NCBI GenBank assembly: GCA_047638715.1 | Contig: JBLIMK010000121.1 | Coordinates: 1-8,234 of the forward strand | DNA: 8,234 nucleotides | Direction: 5' to 3' | Source: SHLQ01 sp047638715 | GTDB lineage: Bacteria > Actinomycetota > Acidimicrobiia > Acidimicrobiales > SHLQ01 | Shown: positions 4,343-8,234 of the stretch, piece after piece | Numbering within the stretch: position 1 is the stretch's first letter | Layout of the letters: each line of letters starts with the position of its first letter | Program-made: the position numbers and the translations under genes | The notes under the pieces: model-generated | Told to the model about the DNA's origin: nothing | The model's database searches: none | Seen by the model: the letters and a program-made list of their open reading frames with translations, nothing else

Positions 4343-6073
4343 AATGACCGGCATCATGACCCAGTTCTGGTGCTCCGGGCCAAAGTGCAGGGTGACCTCG
4401 TTGTCGAACATCTCTGGCGGCCGACTTCTGATGTCGTCGTGAAGGAATGGACCGCAACCCGTCAGTTCGTTCTTGAAGTTCGAAAGTTTCACGCCTCCGG
4501 TATCTCCACCCCAGACATAGTCGCGGCCACGCACGGAGAACCCGAGTCGATAGCCCGCCGGCACCACGATGGACGTGGGCCAGATCTCGATGTCCAGTTC
4601 GACAATTTCGCCCGGCGTCAGAGGCTCAATTTCGTCGTGCGTGTGATAAGGCCGCCACGGCTCAGACAGCTCGGTATCGAGCTTTCGGTGAGACGCTCGC
4701 AACCAGCCCTGCGCGATCGGTGTGTGTGGGTCGATGGCACCCATGAATGTCACTTCATCGCCGTTGGGATCGAACACGCCGAATATGACGAACAGATCTG
4801 CATCGGCGGTGGACGAAGAAACGAAGAGCTTCGAGGCGAGAGGGCCCGTGATCTCGGTCTCCTCAGCCATTGGCTCGCTGTAGAACGTGAGGCCGTCGCC
4901 CATTGCTTCGTACGTGATTGAGGTCTGGTCCGTTGGAGCCGTCGTGTCGAGCGTCTTGTCGCTGGGGTTCAGGTATGCCTTGGTCCACGCCGTGCTGGGA
5001 ATCGGCCAGTCCGACTCGCCCCGTTCGACGAACTTGTCGACATGTCGAACGAGCAGTTGCACCTTTGCCTGCTCCTCCCATGCCGAGTCATCGTCCTTTA
5101 GGTACTTGGCAAAGAACCGCTTCTGCAACTGGACGCCGTAGTCGGTGTAGTACTCCGTCCAGTGTTCGATTCCGTGCGATTCGAGCCACTTCTCGGTGGA
5201 TGCAGCGCGGAAGTATCCTTCGAAGTTTCCGCGTGGGTGCAAACCCTGCCCACCCCAGTTCGCTGACGACAGGAATGGCACCGTGACTTTGGACCAGTCC
5301 GGTGAACGGTCCTTGTGATACTGATCGTCGAGCGGGTGTGATGCGATCTCGTTTCCGAAATCGCAGCGGTTCGCCGCAAGCTCTTCGTCGGTCAAGGTCT
5401 CGGGTCCGGCCACGAGTTCGCCGGTCACGACGCTGCGCGCACCGCGTTCGCCGACACCATGTTGCACGGTCATCACTTGCATGTCGTACCAGTTGTCCCA
5501 GAACGTCGACAGGATTCCGCCGTGGTACGTCATGTCTCGATACCAGTCGGCGGCGCCTTCCCACGAGATCATCGCCGTGAGGTGCGGAGGCTGTAGGGAT
5601 GCGACATGCCACTCGTTAATCGCGTAATACGAGATGCCGGACAGGCCCACTTTTCCATTGCACCAGGGTTGAACACCAGACCATTCGATGCAGTCGTAGA
5701 AATCTTTGGTTTCGCGTGGTGAGAAGTGATCGATGTAGCCGGGACTACGGCCGGCGCCGCGCGAATCGACACGAATGCAGACGTAGCCATCGGGGACCCA
5801 TTTCTCGGGGTCGCAGACTTCCCAACTTTGATACTTGTTGGTCGAGCCTTCTACGACATCGGGATGTTCCTCGGCCATTCGGTTCCAGGCGCTGGGGTAA
5901 CCCTCCTGGAATGCGAGGCCCTTTGCGTAGGGGCCGTAGGTCAAGATGGCGGGATATTGTCCATCGTCGTCGGGACGATAGATATCGGCACGTAGTTCCA
6001 GGCCATCGTCGACCTGTATCACCACATCCCAATCGATGCGCATGCCATCTCGTACTTCACTGCTGTCGGTCAC
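4334..6073 (-). CDS. CocE/NonD family alpha/beta hydrolase (peptidase S15 / X-Pro dipeptidyl-peptidase-like)
   Basis: A 579-residue hydrolase without signal peptide, the usual length for cocaine-esterase-like acyl hydrolases. The alpha/beta-hydrolase domain covers about residues 15-330 and the C-terminal jelly-roll (X-Pro dipeptidyl-peptidase C-terminal type) about 360-575. The likely nucleophile is S148 in GKVGLSGISYY, matching G-x-S-Y in CocE. Y49 in TYGPYAKG matches the oxyanion tyrosine. The region that carries the catalytic Asp in CocE reads SANWGGQGLHPRGNFEGY (270-287), with Gly 275 where Asp is expected. H300 and H304 (SHGIEHW) are candidates for the catalytic His. The family cleaves esters and amides of small acids. 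The GTG start at 6073 is supported by AAGGGGG 5 bases upstream. It lies 71 bases after the Mo-hydroxylase gene on the same strand, so the two are probably co-transcribed. It might act on an acyl, amide or ester intermediate, but the substrate is unknown. Confidence 0.88.
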   Translation of the reverse strand: MTDSSEVRDGMRIDWDVVIQVDDGLELRADIYRPDDDGQYPAILTYGPYAKGLAFQEGYPSAWNRMAEEHPDVVEGSTNKYQSWEVCDPEKWVPDGYVCIRVDSRGAGRSPGYIDHFSPRETKDFYDCIEWSGVQPWCNGKVGLSGISYYAINEWHVASLQPPHLTAMISWEGAADWYRDMTYHGGILSTFWDNWYDMQVMTVQHGVGERGARSVVTGELVAGPETLTDEELAANRCDFGNEIASHPLDDQYHKDRSPDWSKVTVPFLSSANWGGQGLHPRGNFEGYFRAASTEKWLESHGIEHWTEYYTDYGVQLQKRFFAKYLKDDDSAWEEQAKVQLLVRHVDKFVERGESDWPIPSTAWTKAYLNPSDKTLDTTAPTDQTSITYEAMGDGLTFYSEPMAEETEITGPLASKLFVSSSTADADLFVIFGVFDPNGDEVTFMGAIDPHTPIAQGWLRASHRKLDTELSEPWRPYHTHDEIEPLTPGEIVELDIEIWPTSIVVPAGYRLGFSVRGRDYVWGGDTGGVKLSNFKNELTGCGPFLHDDIRSRPPEMFDNEVTLHFGPEHQNWVMMPVIPS

Positions 6074-6078
6074 TTATG

Positions 6079-6085
6079 CCCCCTT
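6079..6085 (-). promoter_or_regulatory. Strong ribosome-binding site of the CocE-type hydrolase gene
   Basis: The minus strand reads AAGGGGG, 5 bases before the GTG at 6073. This favours the GTG over the in-frame ATG ten codons later. The rest of the 71-base gap (6074-6144) holds only a weak GTCCG/CGGAC dyad (6089-6093 and 6107-6111) and no convincing promoter. Confidence 0.7.
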
Positions 6086-6144
6086 GGCGTCCGTCTCACT
6101 CTAGGCCGGACATAAATAGGGCTCAAGTTGTGTTGACTCCTATT

Positions 6145-8234
6145 TCAATTACGAAGAAGTGATCTGATCGCTTGGGGCGTGATCGGCAACGTGGAAATTG
6201 CACCTGGTCTCCCAATCGCTTCTTCGATGGCTGTGGTGAGCGCAGCGCCACAGGCATTCGTACCACCCTCGCCCGCTCCCTTAACGCCGAGTGGGTTGAG
6301 CGGACTTGGAACATCTTCAGAGATAAGGACCTCGACCTGAGGCATCTCTGTCGCCGTGGGCATCAGGTAGTCCATGAACGACGTGACCAAAGGATTTCCG
6401 AGGTCGTCGTAGAGAAACTCCTCCAAGAGGGTTCCGCCGATTCCCTGAGCGGCGCCCCCCAGAATCTGGCCTTCGATCAACATGGGATTGATGGCGCGAC
6501 CCACGTCGTAGGCCACGACGTATCGTTCGATCGTTGTGCCCCCCGTTTCGGGATCGATACGCACCACAGCAGCATGGCCTCCATAGGGGTACGTCATGTG
6601 CTCGGTCGTGAACGTGGCCTCGGAGCGGAGCCCGCCCGGCGCCGCTTCAGCAATATCGGCCAGAGAAAGTTCGACATCGGGCTGGCCACGAACGCCGATC
6701 GCGCCCGAGCGGTATTCGAGATCCTCGGCGCTGACTTCGAGAAGACCTGCTGCGATCCGGCGGGCTTCATCTTTGATCGCGTCGGTGGCCAGGCGCGTGG
6801 CAGAGCCCGCCATTACCGTGACCCGGCTGGCAAAGGCGCCAATACCTCGTGCGATCCGATCGGTCTGCCCATGGATGACAGTCACGTCCCGATAATCCAT
6901 ATCGAGGTCCGTTGCGCAGATCTGCGCTATCGCAGTTTCCATTCCCTGACCAACCGAGGCCGCACCTGTGACCACCTCGACGGTTCCATCGGGTCTCATC
7001 ATCACATGCACGTCCTCGAACGGCCCGAGGCCAGACTTCTCAACGAAGAGACCGAGCCCCAATCCGACCAGTTCCCCGGAATCACGTCGGGCCCGAAGCT
7101 GTCTGCTCAACGTATCGACGTCGATGTGTGTAAGAAGGCGATCGAAGAGTCGCTCATAGTCGCCGGAATCCAACACGACCGACGTGCCTAATGCGGTGAG
7201 ACGACGATCGAACGGCATGGCATCAGCGGGAATCAGATTCCGTCGCCGGACCTCGACCGAATCGATTCCGACGGTACGTGCGACCGCCTCCATCATCCGT
7301 TCGCACACGAACGTTGCCTCGAAACGACCCGGAGCGCGGTACGTACCCGCCGGCGTCTTGTTGCTAAGGACGATGTGCCCACGTGAGCGATACGCGGGGA
7401 TCACATACGGGCCCGGGAGCATGGCAGCAGTGAGCGTGGGAACCGTTGCGCCGTGGGTCCGAACGTACGCACCTTGATCGCACCAGAACTCGTTCTCGAT
7501 AGCGGTGATGATGCCATTGGATTGCGTAGCAGCGCGAATGTGATGCTTTTGGTCGCGGCTATGATTCGCCGCGATCAGATGTTCTCGACGGTCTTCGATC
7601 CACTTCACTGGGCGATCGAGTTGAAGGGCCGCCCACGCAACGAGCACGTCTTCGGGGTAGAGCTCGCCGCGAATGCCGAAGCCGCCGCCGACGTGCCCCT
7701 CCCTGCCAACGACCGCCTCTGGATCTAAGCCGAGCATGTTGGCGATCGCTGTCCGCGTGTAATGCGGCACCTTCGACGCGCCGTGGAGCTCGAGCACTCC
7801 GCTTTCGGGATTCGGTCGAGCCAGAAGACCTCGTGTCTCCATTGGGATACCTGAGTGCCGGCCAACCGCGAGGTTCAAAGTAATCACGTGATCGGCACGT
7901 TCGAACGCTTCGTCGACCTCACCGTATTCATGATCGAGTTGCATGATTTCGGTGACGCTCAGGTCGGTCGGCTCGATCTCGATATCGACCAGCTCGGCAG
8001 CGTCCTCCGCGATGTACGGATCGACGGCGACGACGATCGCGACCGGCTCACCGACATAGTGGACGGTGTGCTGCGCGAGCACGTTTTGGCGATGGGGGAG
8101 AAGCTCGGGGTACCCGATCTGGCGAAAGTCGATCGGTGGAATGTGCGCTACATCTGCGCCTGTCCAGACCGCAAGAACTCCATCGAGGCTTGCCGCCTCA
8201 GTCGTGTCCACATGAACGATCGTTCCGCTGGCGA
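6145..8234 (-). CDS. Xanthine dehydrogenase-family molybdopterin-binding (large) subunit, 5' end outside window
   Basis: The reading frame runs off the right edge. About 695 residues are visible, and roughly 60-80 N-terminal residues are probably missing compared with family members of about 750-790. The GTG at 8211 is internal: the in-frame codons before it give ASGTIVH, fitting the family's usual R-S-x-x-A-x-A-x-I-x-x-I-D segment. Numbering from that Val as 1, the a/b hammerhead domain covers about 1-85 (GVLAVWTGAD, HYVGEPVAIVVA). The Moco-binding domains follow, with GHVGGGFGIRG (172-182), RPVKWIEDRREH (200-211), AGTYRAPGRFEA (288-299), ASVGQGMETA (418-427), and the catalytic Glu at 648 in GVKGAGEGGTNACG. 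It would hydroxylate an N-heterocycle or aldehyde using water, passing electrons to FeS and FAD subunits, which are not in the window. TYRAPGR replaces the AYRCSFR of CO dehydrogenase, so it is not a CO oxidiser. Given the nearby barbiturase, a uracil/thymine-dehydrogenase-like role is an attractive guess. The CocE-type gene follows after 71 bases. Confidence 0.9.
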   Translation of the reverse strand, partial: ASGTIVHVDTTEAASLDGVLAVWTGADVAHIPPIDFRQIGYPELLPHRQNVLAQHTVHYVGEPVAIVVAVDPYIAEDAAELVDIEIEPTDLSVTEIMQLDHEYGEVDEAFERADHVITLNLAVGRHSGIPMETRGLLARPNPESGVLELHGASKVPHYTRTAIANMLGLDPEAVVGREGHVGGGFGIRGELYPEDVLVAWAALQLDRPVKWIEDRREHLIAANHSRDQKHHIRAATQSNGIITAIENEFWCDQGAYVRTHGATVPTLTAAMLPGPYVIPAYRSRGHIVLSNKTPAGTYRAPGRFEATFVCERMMEAVARTVGIDSVEVRRRNLIPADAMPFDRRLTALGTSVVLDSGDYERLFDRLLTHIDVDTLSRQLRARRDSGELVGLGLGLFVEKSGLGPFEDVHVMMRPDGTVEVVTGAASVGQGMETAIAQICATDLDMDYRDVTVIHGQTDRIARGIGAFASRVTVMAGSATRLATDAIKDEARRIAAGLLEVSAEDLEYRSGAIGVRGQPDVELSLADIAEAAPGGLRSEATFTTEHMTYPYGGHAAVVRIDPETGGTTIERYVVAYDVGRAINPMLIEGQILGGAAQGIGGTLLEEFLYDDLGNPLVTSFMDYLMPTATEMPQVEVLISEDVPSPLNPLGVKGAGEGGTNACGAALTTAIEEAIGRPGAISTLPITPQAIRSLLRN

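Noticed and set aside
6172..7191. Long open frame on the plus strand (339 codons)
   Set aside because: It is antisense to the well-supported Mo-hydroxylase gene, and its translation has no recognisable domain; it reflects GC-rich codon structure.
8209..8211. GTG at 8211 as the true start of the Mo-hydroxylase subunit
   Set aside because: The frame stays open to the window edge with family-like sequence (ASGTIVH), and the family normally has an N-terminal segment before this point.
6145..8234. Mo-hydroxylase as aerobic carbon monoxide dehydrogenase (CoxL)
   Set aside because: The AYRCSFR motif with its Mo-Cu-binding Cys is absent; the loop reads TYRAPGR.

Overview
The window looks like a catabolic and transport locus from a GC-rich bacterium, most likely an actinobacterium. 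The main hint is the solute-binding lipoprotein. It has a short Cys lipobox signal followed by a GSDD start and an Ala/Thr/Asp-rich linker, a style common in Actinobacteria and especially Acidimicrobiia. Several strong Shine-Dalgarno sequences (GAGGGGG, AAGGGGG) and GTG starts fit a high-GC Gram-positive. This assignment is inference; no rRNA or marker gene is present. I see no tRNA, rRNA, CRISPR array, insertion sequence or phage gene.

Layout: (1) On the minus strand, positions 2458 to 1 hold an EamA/DMT-family transporter, then a branched-chain-amino-acid-type (Liv) ABC solute-binding lipoprotein, then the first 48 codons of a LivH-type permease that runs off the left edge. (2) A 186-base intergenic region (2459-2644) contains tandem TGAA/TTCA dyads, one of them a perfect 17-base palindrome, and probably carries divergent promoters. 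(3) On the plus strand, positions 2645-4311 hold a ring-opening amidohydrolase of the barbiturase/cyanuric acid hydrolase family. It overlaps by 4 bases a carboxymuconolactone decarboxylase (CMD/AhpD)-like protein that lacks the redox cysteines. (4) On the minus strand, positions 8234 to 4334 hold the molybdopterin-binding large subunit of a xanthine dehydrogenase-family hydroxylase (5' end outside the window), then a CocE/NonD (peptidase S15-like) alpha/beta hydrolase. The CocE gene converges on the CMD gene.

Working hypothesis (inference): this is a locus for uptake and oxidative breakdown of a pyrimidine-like N-heterocycle. The known oxidative pyrimidine pathway oxidises uracil to barbiturate with a molybdenum hydroxylase, then opens the ring with barbiturase to ureidomalonate. 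Here a Mo-hydroxylase large subunit and a barbiturase-type enzyme lie about 2.4 kb apart with a Liv-type ABC importer. No recognisable ureidomalonase is visible. The CocE-type hydrolase and the CMD-like protein are the unassigned enzymes that could act after or beside ring opening, so the substrate and end of the pathway may differ from the textbook version.
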